A program made the translations under genes and the position numbers. 35,805 bases of DNA, from assembly GCA_020628495.1 (NCBI GenBank), contig JAHDFA010000010.1, forward strand, positions 1 to 35,805, written 5' to 3'. Below, in pieces: positions 1 through 9,110 of this stretch. Position 1 is the first letter of the stretch, and each line of letters begins with the position of its first letter. The notes beneath the pieces are model-generated. The model made no database searches, was not told the DNA's origin, and saw only the letters and a program-made list of their open reading frames with translations. The stretch comes from Hellea sp. Lineage in GTDB: Bacteria > Pseudomonadota > Alphaproteobacteria > Caulobacterales > Maricaulaceae.

Positions 1-238
1 AAGACGGTGGGTCTGAGCATTCCGGGTGACTCCGGGACTGTGCCGGGACTTTTGGAGTGAGAGCCGATGCGTGGGGCCAGAGATGCCTCAACTCGTAGGA
101 CAGACGGGCCGCTTCATCAAAAACCATCGCCGCAGAGATGACGCCGTCCGTTTGATTGGCAACCAAGCGGCAAGGCCCCCGAAGCTGCGTGAGCAGGGTC
201 GGGACGCCGGGTGGGTGTCGAGTCTTTCTGTAAAACAT
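1..238 (-). CDS. Partial hypothetical protein running off the left edge
   Basis: An open frame on the minus strand starts with ATG at 238 and stays open to base 1, giving about 79 residues of an unfinished protein. The start is preceded by a purine-rich Shine-Dalgarno-like AAGGAAG about 9 bases upstream, and an in-frame TGA lies further upstream. The translation begins MFYRKTRHPPGV, has a central stretch VFDEAARLSYELRHLW that could be a helix, and then becomes rich in Pro and Ser. I recognise no family. Third-position GC is somewhat higher than the window average, which fits coding but does not prove it. A 72-codon plus-strand ORF overlaps it. If neither is real, 1-428 is simply non-coding DNA in which I see no RNA gene or terminator. 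Confidence 0.35.
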   Translation of the reverse strand, partial: MFYRKTRHPPGVPTLLTQLRGPCRLVANQTDGVISAAMVFDEAARLSYELRHLWPHASALTPKVPAQSRSHPECSDPPS

Positions 239-428
239 AACTAAGCGCTTCCTTTGGTATCCCCATCAGGAAGACATCTCTGCGGGCAAGTCCTGCTTTA
301 AAACGATAGCTCGGCTGACCACCCGATTGGCAGCAGAAAATTTGCCATGTCTAACCCTGATTCAGTCCAAGCCGAACCAACCCGTTTTGTGGCATCCACA
401 TCCAAGACATGAATGCCCTATGTCAGTC

Positions 429-2885
429 TCAGCGCAAGCGGCGGGAGATATCAATTAAGGCGTCGCTTAGTCCGGCTTGCTGTTTCCGCGTTGCCGCATC
501 ATCACCGTTCGATTTAATTTTGCCGGACAGTGTCCGTAGCTCTTTCGCTAAACCCGTATCTGACTCACCATCGCCCAAAACGGTTTCAGCACGCTCGAGA
601 AGCGACAGAACTTGACCGCGCATATCCGCACTCAAACCGTCTTTTCGTTTTAATTGATCGAGATAAGCCATGGCGATAACGGGGTCTGCGGGCCAGCTGA
701 CCGGGAATTGTTGTTGCGGATTAAACACCTCGCCCTGGTCGGCCATGGCTGCTGCTGCAATTTCATTTTCGCTCAGAAACTCGCTTGGCTCGAGGGCGAA
801 GACATCCAAACCACGCGCGATTTCCGTGCCGTAAATTTTGCCATTATACCAATATGTGGACCAGTAACCGCCCAGCACCAATTTCTTCTCATGGATGGGA
901 CCGCGATCAAAATAGGCGATCTCAACCGGGTTCGCCGAGTCCGTATAATCAATGACGGACAGGCCGCCCTGATACCAGGCTTGCGCAAATATATCGCGCC
1001 CGGGGACCGGAATGATGGAGCCATTATGCGCGACGCAATTCTCGGAATCCGTCTGCGGCGCGGCGATTTTGTAATAGCCTTTAAACTCCAGCTCACGATC
1101 CTCAATATCGTAAAAGGCGTTGGCGCCCCAATCCTGTGGATCATAGGCGCGGCATCGCGGACGGCTGCCTCCGCCCCATTCATCCGTGAAAATGACTTTT
1201 GTCCCGTCATTATTGAACGTCGCGGAATGCCAATAGGCAAAACCGGAATCGACAACTTCATCAATGCGTTTGGGCTTTAGCGGGTTGGAAATGTCGAAAA
1301 TAATCCCATTGCCCGAACACGCACCGGCCGCCAATTTTGCGCTCGGGAAGACCGTGATGTCATGGCAGTGGTTTGTCTGCCGCGAGGTTTGCGTGTCGTC
1401 GCCATGGTCGCCGCCGCGCCACAATCCGGCGAGACGTCCGGTCTTCGGATCGGCAAAGACGGCCGGACTGTCCACAATGCGGGCCTTTGCCGGATTTGCG
1501 ACCGGAATTTCGATGACGTCAATACGGAACAAGGCCGTTCGGTCATCACCGGGCTGGCCGTCAATACATCCTGCCAATTCTTCCTCTTCGCGAATGGAGG
1601 ATGTGCCGGAATTATATACAACGATTGTACGGCTATCGCTCGTCACGACGGAATGGGTGTGGGAGCCGCGGCACGTCTGGACCTGCCCGACTTGGACAGG
1701 TGCTTTCAAATCGCTGATGTCGAAAATGCGGAGGCCGCGGAAACGGTCCTCGCTGACATCTTCGCTAATGCCTTGCAGGCCGCAATCCACACGGCCGCGG
1801 GTTTGCTCAACCGACATGATGAGTAAATCGCCGACAATGGACACATCACCCTGCCCGCCCGGACAGACAACAGAGCTCAGCAGCTTGGGCGCGCCCTCAT
1901 CATTCAAGCGGTAGATATTGAAGCCATGATAGCTACCCGTGACCAAAATATCCTTTGCAAAAGCCATATCCGTATTGGCAAAACTCAAAAGCGGCGAGCG
2001 GTCACTCCATTCGGTATCATCAAGGCTTTGACCATCATCATCCGTTTCGGGTTCGGTCGCTTCTGTCTCATCGCTCTCCTTTTTAGGTTTAATAGGCGGC
2101 AGGCCGGATGGATTGGCCGGGTCGAAAAAACCGGACGGCTTTGGCAGAGATGCGACCAATTGCAAATTCAGCGCAGCCTGCCCCGCATCGTCAAACCCTG
2201 CGGCCAATCCAGCACGCGGGTCGGAGGACAGGCTGCCGAGCATGGCATTCATGCGCTCAATCTCATCTGTTTGGTCTGTTTTAATATCGCTGATAAATTC
2301 AAACAGGACGGGGTCATAAGCCGATCCCGGTTGGTCCGTCAGATCCTCAACCATTTTGATTGCGCCTTCATGATGCTTAATCATCAGTTGCAGGAACATG
2401 CGGTCGAAATCGGTGGAGGTCGCAGCAGCCAGTGCTTTCATTTGCTGCGGCGTCGCCATGCCTGCCATCATATGGTGGCCATGATGGCCGCCGTGATGAT
2501 CGGACATATCCATCAAAGGCTCACCGCGCTCTTCAAGCCAGTCTTTCATGAATTTGATTTCATCGGCCTGGGACGCATCAATCCGGCCCGCAATATCCAG
2601 CAGTTCTTTCATATTTGTGCGGTCTTTGACGAGGGCGACCATTTCCACAGCCTGTGCATGGTGCGGGATCATATTTTGCATGAAGCTGACATCATCCGCG
2701 GAATAGCGCGTATCGGCAATTTTCACGGCTTCATCCGCGCTCAATGTACGCGCCGTCTCGCCCGGCGCACCCGGCAAGACAATCGGCGCATCCTGCGCAA
2801 AGCTCAGGCTGGCGAGGCTCGTCATCATGACGCTGAGCGAGACACAGGCAGACGTCCGGAAATTGGCGCGAGAAAATAAGGTCAT
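429..2885 (-). CDS. Secreted DUF305 plus LVIVD beta-propeller fusion protein
   Basis: An 818-residue exported protein. The start at 2885 is chosen because a perfect AAGGAG lies 6 bases upstream; longer frames start at 2900 and 2933. A signal peptide ends near SLSFAQ. Residues about 60-216 form a DUF305 four-helix unit, a family linked to metal (often copper) handling. Its paired motifs MIPHH (about 72-76) and MIKHH (about 168-172) are visible, separated by a His-rich loop with several HH pairs. An acidic, Pro-rich linker follows, then a long LVIVD-type beta-propeller with recurring strand motifs such as RGLRIFDIS, GLSVIDYTD and GIIFDISN. A helical tail of about 80 residues ends the protein. 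It probably sits in the periplasm or outside the cell. The propeller is known as a scaffold, so no reaction is assigned. The upstream neighbour on this strand is a small membrane protein 133 bases away. Confidence 0.85.
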   Translation of the reverse strand: MTLFSRANFRTSACVSLSVMMTSLASLSFAQDAPIVLPGAPGETARTLSADEAVKIADTRYSADDVSFMQNMIPHHAQAVEMVALVKDRTNMKELLDIAGRIDASQADEIKFMKDWLEERGEPLMDMSDHHGGHHGHHMMAGMATPQQMKALAAATSTDFDRMFLQLMIKHHEGAIKMVEDLTDQPGSAYDPVLFEFISDIKTDQTDEIERMNAMLGSLSSDPRAGLAAGFDDAGQAALNLQLVASLPKPSGFFDPANPSGLPPIKPKKESDETEATEPETDDDGQSLDDTEWSDRSPLLSFANTDMAFAKDILVTGSYHGFNIYRLNDEGAPKLLSSVVCPGGQGDVSIVGDLLIMSVEQTRGRVDCGLQGISEDVSEDRFRGLRIFDISDLKAPVQVGQVQTCRGSHTHSVVTSDSRTIVVYNSGTSSIREEEELAGCIDGQPGDDRTALFRIDVIEIPVANPAKARIVDSPAVFADPKTGRLAGLWRGGDHGDDTQTSRQTNHCHDITVFPSAKLAAGACSGNGIIFDISNPLKPKRIDEVVDSGFAYWHSATFNNDGTKVIFTDEWGGGSRPRCRAYDPQDWGANAFYDIEDRELEFKGYYKIAAPQTDSENCVAHNGSIIPVPGRDIFAQAWYQGGLSVIDYTDSANPVEIAYFDRGPIHEKKLVLGGYWSTYWYNGKIYGTEIARGLDVFALEPSEFLSENEIAAAAMADQGEVFNPQQQFPVSWPADPVIAMAYLDQLKRKDGLSADMRGQVLSLLERAETVLGDGESDTGLAKELRTLSGKIKSNGDDAATRKQQAGLSDALIDISRRLR

Positions 2886-2891
2886 GGAAAA

Positions 2892-2897
2892 CTCCTT
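2892..2897 (-). promoter_or_regulatory. Shine-Dalgarno that fixes the DUF305/LVIVD start
   Basis: AAGGAG on the minus strand, 6 bases before the ATG at 2885. It sits inside the reading frame of the longer alternative starts, so it argues that 2885 is the true start. Confidence 0.7.
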
Positions 2898-3018
2898 CAT
2901 AAAATTCACCCGGCGATGGCCGAACGTCCACACAGGGCTAGCAGATAAAGTGAGAGGCGGGAATAAGATTGCGAGCGAACACCAAATATTGAGGACGGGG
3001 ACCGTTTATGAGATTGAG

Positions 3019-3402
3019 CTAATATTTCGACCGCTCTCCATTGGGTCGGCGGGCATCTTCCAATATGCGGCGCTTTATTTGGGCCAAAGTGAAACCGATG
3101 GATTTCCGTCTGAACAACACAGGATCCACAGCGGCCAGTTCATAACGATAAGCGATTTCATATTTTTTCATCAAATCCTTATGCAGAGACCTAATCATAA
3201 TCATGTGCCCCCCGCGAATGAGGACAAAGTAAAAGGCAAAGAATCCGACTATGGTCGCATTGTGGTCCCTGAAACGAGGTGCATCAGAAATCACTGAAAA
3301 TGCATATAAGACGACAAGCAGCACGATCATTGTCGGCAACACAATGCGCTGCAGCCAGACCCGTAAGCTCAGGTGATTAGCGATGAGGGTTTCCGGTGTC
3401 AT
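3019..3402 (-). CDS. Small membrane protein, unknown function
   Basis: A 127-residue protein if it starts at the ATG at 3402 (MTPETLIANHLSL). The open frame extends to 3621, but that would run 80 bases into divergent ychF, so the shorter start is preferred although its ribosome site is weak (GAG close to the ATG). Two membrane segments are visible: IVLPTMIVLLVVLYAFSVIS at about residues 22-43, and ATIVGFFAFYFVLI at about 51-68. A basic C-terminal region follows (DLMKKYEIAYRYELAAVDPVLFR), probably cytoplasmic. No family is recognised. It is divergent from ychF and upstream of the DUF305 gene. Confidence 0.6.
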   Translation of the reverse strand: MTPETLIANHLSLRVWLQRIVLPTMIVLLVVLYAFSVISDAPRFRDHNATIVGFFAFYFVLIRGGHMIMIRSLHKDLMKKYEIAYRYELAAVDPVLFRRKSIGFTLAQIKRRILEDARRPNGERSKY

Positions 3403-3541
3403 CTCGAGATTACATAGGCCTTTTATGTGGCTTAGAATATGAGGCAAATTGGCATCATGCACTGCCCCTTGGCCCTTGACGATTGCAGGCGGGACTGAAA
3501 AGAGCCGCGCAAATTGAAAATTTAAGTTTCGGAGTCCCGCT

Positions 3542-4639
3542 ATGGGTTTCAAATGCGGTATTGTCGGTCTGCCAAATGTCGGCAAATCAACCTTATTCAA
3601 CGCCTTGACCAAAACGGCCAATGCACAGGCTGCGAATTATCCCTTCTGCACGATTGAACCCAATGTAGGTGATGTCGCTGTGCCGGAGTCTCGTTTGGAC
3701 AAAATTGCGGAGATCGGCAAATCCGCGCAAATTATCCCGGCTCGCATGAATTTTGTAGACATTGCTGGCCTCGTCAAAGGCGCTTCACAGGGTGAAGGCA
3801 TGGGCAATCAATTCCTGGCAAATATTCGCGAAACAGACGCCATTATCTATGTTCTGCGTTGTTTTGAAGATGACGACATCACCCATGTCGACGGGCGTAT
3901 TGACCCCATGAGCGACTTTGAGACCATCGAAACTGAGCTCATGCTGGCTGATTTGGAGAGTTTGGAAAAGCGCAAACCGGGCCTTGAGAAAAAGCTGAAG
4001 CAAAATGACAAAGACGCGCAGCAAACCATGCGCCTAATTGAAATGGCGATTGCCGCGCTGGAAGATGGCAAACCCGCCCGCACGGTCGAAATTGAAGATG
4101 ACGATAAAAAAGCCTGGCGCATGCTGCAATTGCTCACGTCCAAGCCCGTCCTCTATGTCGCCAATGTCGATGAGGACAGTGCGGCCACCGGCAATGACTT
4201 TTCCGCCAAAGTCGTCGCCCATGCCGAGTCTGAAGGCGCACAATCCGTGATCATCTCTGCACAAATTGAATCTGAAATGGCCGTATTGGAAGATGAAGAA
4301 CAAGCCGAATATCTAGACGCGATCGGCTTGACCGAACCGGGACTGAACCGTCTCATCCAAAAGGGCTACGCCCTGCTTGACCTACAGACCTATTTCACGG
4401 TCGGCCCGAAGGAAGCGCGCGCTTGGACATTCCAAAAAGGCTGGAAAGCGCCGAAATGCGCTGGCGTTATCCACGGCGATTTTGAAAAGGGATTTATCCG
4501 CGCCGAAACGACTGCCTATGAAGACTATGTCGCACATAATGGCGAGCAAGGCGCGAAAGAAGCCGGTAAAGTCCGGCAAGAAGGTAAGGAATACATTGTC
4601 AAAGACGGTGACATTATGCTGTTCAAATTCAATGTCTAA
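3542..4639 (+). CDS. ychF: Redox-regulated ribosome-associated ATPase YchF (OLA1 family)
   Basis: A 365-residue protein of full family length. It opens with the P-loop GLPNVGKST at residues 9-17, followed by the switch region [14 protein letters not shown] and the NVDE motif that takes the place of the NKxD of true GTPases, which explains the ATP preference of this family. The C-terminal TGS-like domain covers roughly residues 275-365 ([19 protein letters not shown]). YchF is a cytoplasmic P-loop ATPase that associates with ribosomes and is involved in stress responses. The start is supported by GGAG seven bases upstream. In many alphaproteobacteria it follows pth and rplY; neither is seen here, and the gene stands alone, divergent from a membrane protein. 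Confidence 0.97.
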   Translation: MGFKCGIVGLPNVGKSTLFNALTKTANAQAANYPFCTIEPNVGDVAVPESRLDKIAEIGKSAQIIPARMNFVDIAGLVKGASQGEGMGNQFLANIRETDAIIYVLRCFEDDDITHVDGRIDPMSDFETIETELMLADLESLEKRKPGLEKKLKQNDKDAQQTMRLIEMAIAALEDGKPARTVEIEDDDKKAWRMLQLLTSKPVLYVANVDEDSAATGNDFSAKVVAHAESEGAQSVIISAQIESEMAVLEDEEQAEYLDAIGLTEPGLNRLIQKGYALLDLQTYFTVGPKEARAWTFQKGWKAPKCAGVIHGDFEKGFIRAETTAYEDYVAHNGEQGAKEAGKVRQEGKEYIVKDGDIMLFKFNV

Positions 4640-4716
4640 AATGTGAACAGCCGCGTTTAGGCGAATTTAACACCTTACCTTTGACAATAGAGCTTCGATT
4701 AATCGGAGTTGTGCCC

Positions 4717-5160
4717 ATGCGTAGAATTTTACTTGCAGGTCTATTTGCCGCCTTAGCCATGCCAGCTTTTGCGAAAGATTCAGGTGATGCAGCCTTTGAA
4801 CTTATGTCGCAGTATACGGCGGAAAAATCCCATTCGAATTATATCAAGCTCCAAAGCTCCATCAACATGGCTGATGCCATGGCGATAGACGCCAAAATTT
4901 CTGAAATCTATGGCACCCCCGAAGTCAGCCGTGACGGCTTGAAGGTCTGGGAAGTCGAAAACAAAAGCGGAAAAGGCGGTAAAACCACAACAATCATGTG
5001 CGGCCCCGACGGAAAAGGCGGCATTTTCATTTCTGCGGACCGTCGCGGCAAAGCCCTCAATCGCCCGCCAAAAGGGTCAGAGAAAAAGGCAGAGACGTCA
5101 TCTAGACCTAAAATAAAAGCCAAAGCTAAACGTAAGATGAATAGGCAAGAGCGCGATTAA
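4717..5160 (+). CDS. Small secreted protein with Lys/Arg-rich tail
   Basis: A 147-residue exported protein. The ATG at 4717 is chosen over an upstream TTG because it begins a clean signal peptide (MRRILLAGLFAALAMPAFA, cleavage before KDSG) and has CGGAG 8 bases upstream. The mature part reads as a small alpha/beta domain: a helix (AAFELMSQYTAEKSH), a helix with MADAMAIDAKISEIYG, then strands around LKVWEVENKSGKGGKTTTIMCG and GGIFISADRRG. The last 35 or so residues are disordered and strongly basic (PRPKIKAKAKRK-like composition). I recognise no family. It lies 77 bases after ychF and before another exported protein. Confidence 0.75.
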   Translation: MRRILLAGLFAALAMPAFAKDSGDAAFELMSQYTAEKSHSNYIKLQSSINMADAMAIDAKISEIYGTPEVSRDGLKVWEVENKSGKGGKTTTIMCGPDGKGGIFISADRRGKALNRPPKGSEKKAETSSRPKIKAKAKRKMNRQERD

Positions 5161-5256
5161 GCGGAGTTCAAAAATTAAGACTTTCACAAGCTAACGGGGT
5201 TTAGGCTCTGCGGATAATTTATCGTTGGTATGTACGCCGCTTTGGGAATATTTTGA

Positions 5257-7206
5257 ATGCACGCTATATGCAGCATATGGCTACGGATTTTAGGACTAAT
5301 CTGTCTGATGGCATTGCCGTCGCTTGCTCAGGCACAATCCTTTACCAACACAACGCCAGGCGCCATCAACGACAATACGTTTTGTGCAGGCGGGACCAAT
5401 GCCAACGGAAATGGTGTTGTTAATGACTTGGAACGCACATTTTCCGTTTCAGGCCTGAGCAATGTCACAGATTTAAATGTCGGGTTAGTCGCGAGCCATT
5501 CTTGGCGCGGAGACATGGATGTCAGGCTGGAATCCCCTCTTGGCACAGAAGTCCAGCTCATCACCCCCGACACTTCAGGCGCAGGAAATGACGACAACTA
5601 TAATATTGAAATGAGTGATGAGAATCTGGAAGTTGTCAATACAGGCAGCCATGATACAGGAAATGATACGGCTCCGCCTTACTACGAATTCTATGTCAGA
5701 CCCAATAATCCGCTCACTGCGTTTGACGGCGAAAACCCGAACGGCACATGGACTTTGAAAATCTGCGACGATTATACCGGGGAAACAGGGCAATTCATTC
5801 GTGGCGAGCTGTTTTTTGCAAGCCCAACAGGCGCTGATATTTCGCTTCAGTTGACAGCTGATACCGAGTTTCCGGCGACGGGAGATAACGTAACGCTGAC
5901 GCTAACCGCCATTACAGAGGGTCCTCAGAACTCGACACCGACTGCTCAACTGAATTTGCCGCCCGGGGTCACGATTGTGTCCAATAGTGGTGATGGCAGT
6001 TTCAACACCGGCACGGGCGTCTGGAGCATTGGGTCAGGGTTTACACCCGGTACGCCGCGCTCCAGAACGATTATTGTCTCCCTGCCCACTTCCGGAAGCT
6101 TTCCTGTCAATGCCGAAATAATATCTTCAAACAGGTCTGATCCCGACTCGACACCCAATAATGCCGTTACGAGTGAGGACGATTACGACGCGCTCACACT
6201 CAACATACAGCCCTCCCCAATCGTTCCAGCATTGAGCTGTCCGGCGGCCGATCAATTTGAATTGGCCTTCTCATCACCCGGCACAACAAATGGTTGGACG
6301 GCCGGCAGTTTCACTGAAAGCTATACGGCGCTGGATCCGGTCGCAGGAGCAAATATCGATTTAGACTTCACGCTGTCCGGTGACACAGCTTTCCTCCAAC
6401 AATTGGGTGGAAGCAGTACACCTGTTACGCAAACCGGATATTCTGGCGGTGTTTCGCCCGCCGAATTCAGTATTGGCGTCGCGGCGAATTTCGACACCAC
6501 AGCGCAATTTGTGACGATGGGTTTTAATTTGGCAGAAATAAATGAAGGCGTAGGAGCCGCACAGTTTACCATTTTCGATGTGGACTTAGGTGGATGGGTG
6601 GACCGCCTCGCTTTTCGCGGATCTCTCAACGGTATTTCAGTTGAACCAATCCTTACTCCCGGCACGACAAACTTTGTCAGAGGAAATGAGATTGTTGGTC
6701 GAGACGGCAATGCAGCGCAAACATCTGCGGCAGGCAATGTAACCGTCACATTTAATCAGCCTATCGACCGAATTGAATGGGATTATGGAAATGACACATC
6801 TGCCGGACCTGATCCTGACAATCAAATCATTGCCATGCACACATTGACGATGTGCGGACGTCGAAATGCAGATCTAAATGCCGTTAAAACCGTGGAAGTC
6901 TACGACCCGCTTGGAGAGGGATTATACATGACTCCGGGTAATGAAGTGCTCTATAAAATTACGGTCACAAATTCTGCAACAGCAACTGCGGCTGCCGAGG
7001 ATGTCGATATTATGGACACATTGCCGACCAATCTTAAATTTGTATCTGCGACAACGACCGGGTTTATCGGCGGTGCTTTTGGATCCCCGGATCTACCGCC
7101 AACCAATACGGATTGCAATGTTACACCTTGTATTGTTAGGTTTTCGGGCGGAGATGTCGCCATTAATACGACGGCAGAGATCGAAGTCCGCGCAATTATC
7201 AAATAG
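5257..7206 (+). CDS. Secreted protein with proprotein-convertase P-domain and DUF11 repeats
   Basis: A 649-residue exported protein with a signal peptide ending at SLAQAQ (about residue 27). Residues about 28-190 form a P-domain (P/Homo B): SHSWRGDMDVRLESPLGTEVQLI, then NPNGTWTLKICDDYTG and a closing strand GELFFASP. In most proteins this fold follows a subtilisin-like protease, but none is present here. Residues about 193-315 look like a DUF11/CARDB Ig-like repeat (LPPGVTIVSNSGDGSF). Residues about 325-535 are a beta-rich region of unknown type. A second, clearer DUF11 repeat ends the protein (YKITVTNSATATAAAEDVDIMDTLP). There is no C-terminal membrane anchor or sorting signal. It probably binds or displays something outside the cell; no enzyme activity is claimed. 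A GGGAAT sequence about 10 bases before the ATG could serve the ribosome. Confidence 0.85.
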   Translation: MHAICSIWLRILGLICLMALPSLAQAQSFTNTTPGAINDNTFCAGGTNANGNGVVNDLERTFSVSGLSNVTDLNVGLVASHSWRGDMDVRLESPLGTEVQLITPDTSGAGNDDNYNIEMSDENLEVVNTGSHDTGNDTAPPYYEFYVRPNNPLTAFDGENPNGTWTLKICDDYTGETGQFIRGELFFASPTGADISLQLTADTEFPATGDNVTLTLTAITEGPQNSTPTAQLNLPPGVTIVSNSGDGSFNTGTGVWSIGSGFTPGTPRSRTIIVSLPTSGSFPVNAEIISSNRSDPDSTPNNAVTSEDDYDALTLNIQPSPIVPALSCPAADQFELAFSSPGTTNGWTAGSFTESYTALDPVAGANIDLDFTLSGDTAFLQQLGGSSTPVTQTGYSGGVSPAEFSIGVAANFDTTAQFVTMGFNLAEINEGVGAAQFTIFDVDLGGWVDRLAFRGSLNGISVEPILTPGTTNFVRGNEIVGRDGNAAQTSAAGNVTVTFNQPIDRIEWDYGNDTSAGPDPDNQIIAMHTLTMCGRRNADLNAVKTVEVYDPLGEGLYMTPGNEVLYKITVTNSATATAAAEDVDIMDTLPTNLKFVSATTTGFIGGAFGSPDLPPTNTDCNVTPCIVRFSGGDVAINTTAEIEVRAIIK

Positions 7207-7219
7207 TTATATTAGAAAC

Positions 7220-7867
7220 TTACGCGTTTACCCCATCTGTCTCCGGTAGAATATGAGTCTCGGAAAAAGCGAGCGCTTCCCATTCCAAATAATGCTCATC
7301 ACTCATCAATTCTGATATATAAACATCAGATCGTGTAGAGCGCGGCAGACCATAGCTTTCAAATCGTGTGGCAACCGGCAGGTAAAATGCATCCGCTATA
7401 GTCCAGTCATTGAATAAAAACGGACCATCATGTCGACCAAGAAGATCGTCCCACATCGCAGAAATTTCAGCGGCCTCTTGTAAACAATCAACAGGCATTG
7501 CCCCCTGTGTCCGACGACGCAAATTCATAGGCGCTTCGCGACGAATAGCTTCAAACCCCGTGTGCATTTTCTTGACGACGTCTTTAGCTTCCGCCCATTT
7601 GGCTTCATCTTTGGGCCATAGATTTGGCACCGCTTTGGCGCAGAATTCTGCTATGGCCAAACTATCCGGAATGACTTGCCCGTTCACATCCAAGACCGGA
7701 ACAGTCCCCGCATCACTGACTTTCAGGAGTTCATCCTTATATCCCGGGACATCCAAATCGATCATCACGGATTGGAAGGGCAATTCTGTTTTTCGTAGAA
7801 TTTGCCATGCACGAAGTGACCATGACGAGTAGTTATAATTTCCGATATAAAGCGTAAGGTTAGACAT
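7220..7867 (-). CDS. Glutathione S-transferase family protein
   Basis: A 215-residue cytosolic protein with an N-terminal thioredoxin fold (LTLYIGNYNYSSWSLRAW) in which the Ser pair around residues 13-15 is the likely glutathione-activating site, and GTVPVL with the conserved cis-Pro, followed by the DSLAIAEF glutathione-contact motif. The C-terminal helical domain contains FLFNDWTIADAFYLPVATRF, the N-capping box of GSTs. The ATG at 7867 overlaps the TGA of cca by one base (TGATG), so the gene is probably translated by reinitiation and belongs to the same operon. The substrate cannot be inferred. A TTG three bases upstream is possible but less likely. Confidence 0.9.
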   Translation of the reverse strand: MSNLTLYIGNYNYSSWSLRAWQILRKTELPFQSVMIDLDVPGYKDELLKVSDAGTVPVLDVNGQVIPDSLAIAEFCAKAVPNLWPKDEAKWAEAKDVVKKMHTGFEAIRREAPMNLRRRTQGAMPVDCLQEAAEISAMWDDLLGRHDGPFLFNDWTIADAFYLPVATRFESYGLPRSTRSDVYISELMSDEHYLEWEALAFSETHILPETDGVNA

Positions 7868-9096
7868 CAATATCCCATCAGTTTGAGCGCCGCGAGAAGC
7901 TGGGGTTTCTCCGTTGAAAATCCGGACCTGACCCAGAGCGCCTCCAGCGCTTTCAAGGCTTTACCCATTCCGGGCCCCTTTGGCACCCCGGCCTCGGCAA
8001 GATCCTTTCCCGATATAGGAAATATTGGCGGTTGCCAGCCCAGAGCCAAATCAGCCAGAACCATCCAGCGTGACGACTGAATAGGATCAGCTTCACCCGC
8101 AGCCCGCAGTCGCGCGCGATCAAAAATAATGCTCTTTCCGGACTTATATATGACCGCCAGCCTATCACGTTCGGCCATATCCGTAGTCAGCTGCGCGGCG
8201 TCATCCGCCCAGCCGCGAAGTCGAGCCGTTTCTGCATTGCTCATCTTCAGGCGCTTTGTCAGTAGTGCCATTTGAAGAGGCTCGCGTGCGCTCATCGACA
8301 TCAGCCGCAGGAGCGGGTCAGGTTTAATTCCCTCACGAGATTCCAATTTCACCAAAGCCTCAAGACCGTCCACATTATTGGCTTCTGGTAATACAGTCTC
8401 CAAAACACCGTTTGTGAGCATGATATGACAAGCACGGACGGGATTGCGTGCGGAAAGAAGCTTTTTCATCTCCATCCAGACACGCTCTACCGAGAGCTTT
8501 TTAATACCCGACTGATGCTCACGGCAGGCTTGAAGGGATGCTGCATCAAGTTTTTCCTGCCCGCCATACCAAGCCAGAAACCGAAAAAATCGTAGGATGC
8601 GTAGATAGTCTTCCTGTACACGTTCGGCCGCATCTCCAACAAAGCGAAACTTGCGGGTCTTGATGTCATCTAGGCCCTGCCCTGTCGGATCAAATATTTG
8701 CCCGTCTGAGTCAGCATAGAGCGCATTAATGGTCAGATCCCTTCGCTGTGCATCCTCTGCCCAGTCTTGGGTATAAGCGACCACTGCGCGGCGACCATCC
8801 GTTTCAACATCTCGGCGCAGGCTTGTAATTTCATAGGGTTTGCCGTCGATAACCGCTGTCACTGTCCCGTGGTCTATTCCCGTTGGCACATATCGAATTC
8901 CGGCTGCAGTCAAGGCATCGACGACAGATTGAGGTTCGAGCTGACAGGCCAGATCAATATCGCCCAACGGCGAGCCCCATAGCGCGTTACGCACGCACCC
9001 GCCGACAAATCGCAGGCTAGTTTCTGGCAACGCATCAAATATTGCTAAGATAGGCTCGCTCTGCATCCAAGGAAATTCTTGCGGGGTTAGTTTCAT
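7867..9096 (-). CDS. cca: CCA tRNA nucleotidyltransferase
   Basis: A 409-residue class II nucleotidyltransferase that builds or repairs the 3' CCA end of tRNA. The N-terminal catalytic core shows FVGGCVRNALWG and the metal-binding GDIDLA, followed by the RRDLTINAL motif with the basic residues of the nucleotide-selection region and DYLRILRFFRF at the start of the neck. The C-terminal part is the helical tRNA-binding region. A ribosome site AAGGT lies about 8 bases before the ATG. It is the fourth gene of a minus-strand run, 14 bases after the deacetylase gene. In related alphaproteobacteria cca usually comes directly after the NUDIX gene. Confidence 0.95.
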   Translation of the reverse strand: MKLTPQEFPWMQSEPILAIFDALPETSLRFVGGCVRNALWGSPLGDIDLACQLEPQSVVDALTAAGIRYVPTGIDHGTVTAVIDGKPYEITSLRRDVETDGRRAVVAYTQDWAEDAQRRDLTINALYADSDGQIFDPTGQGLDDIKTRKFRFVGDAAERVQEDYLRILRFFRFLAWYGGQEKLDAASLQACREHQSGIKKLSVERVWMEMKKLLSARNPVRACHIMLTNGVLETVLPEANNVDGLEALVKLESREGIKPDPLLRLMSMSAREPLQMALLTKRLKMSNAETARLRGWADDAAQLTTDMAERDRLAVIYKSGKSIIFDRARLRAAGEADPIQSSRWMVLADLALGWQPPIFPISGKDLAEAGVPKGPGMGKALKALEALWVRSGFSTEKPQLLAALKLMGY

Positions 9097-9110
9097 GTGC
9101 GCGTCTTACC

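Noticed and set aside
26-244. 72-codon plus-strand ORF
   Set aside because: It has no ribosome site and lies opposite a minus-strand frame with better start signals; the peptide resembles no protein.
347-412. 21-codon plus-strand mini-ORF (MSNPDSVQAEPTRF...)
   Set aside because: No Shine-Dalgarno sequence and no helix or signal character; likely chance.
654-1280. Long antisense ORFs opposite the DUF305/LVIVD gene, including 1264-1914 and 1926-2879
   Set aside because: They mirror the codon pattern of the real gene and give improbable protein compositions.
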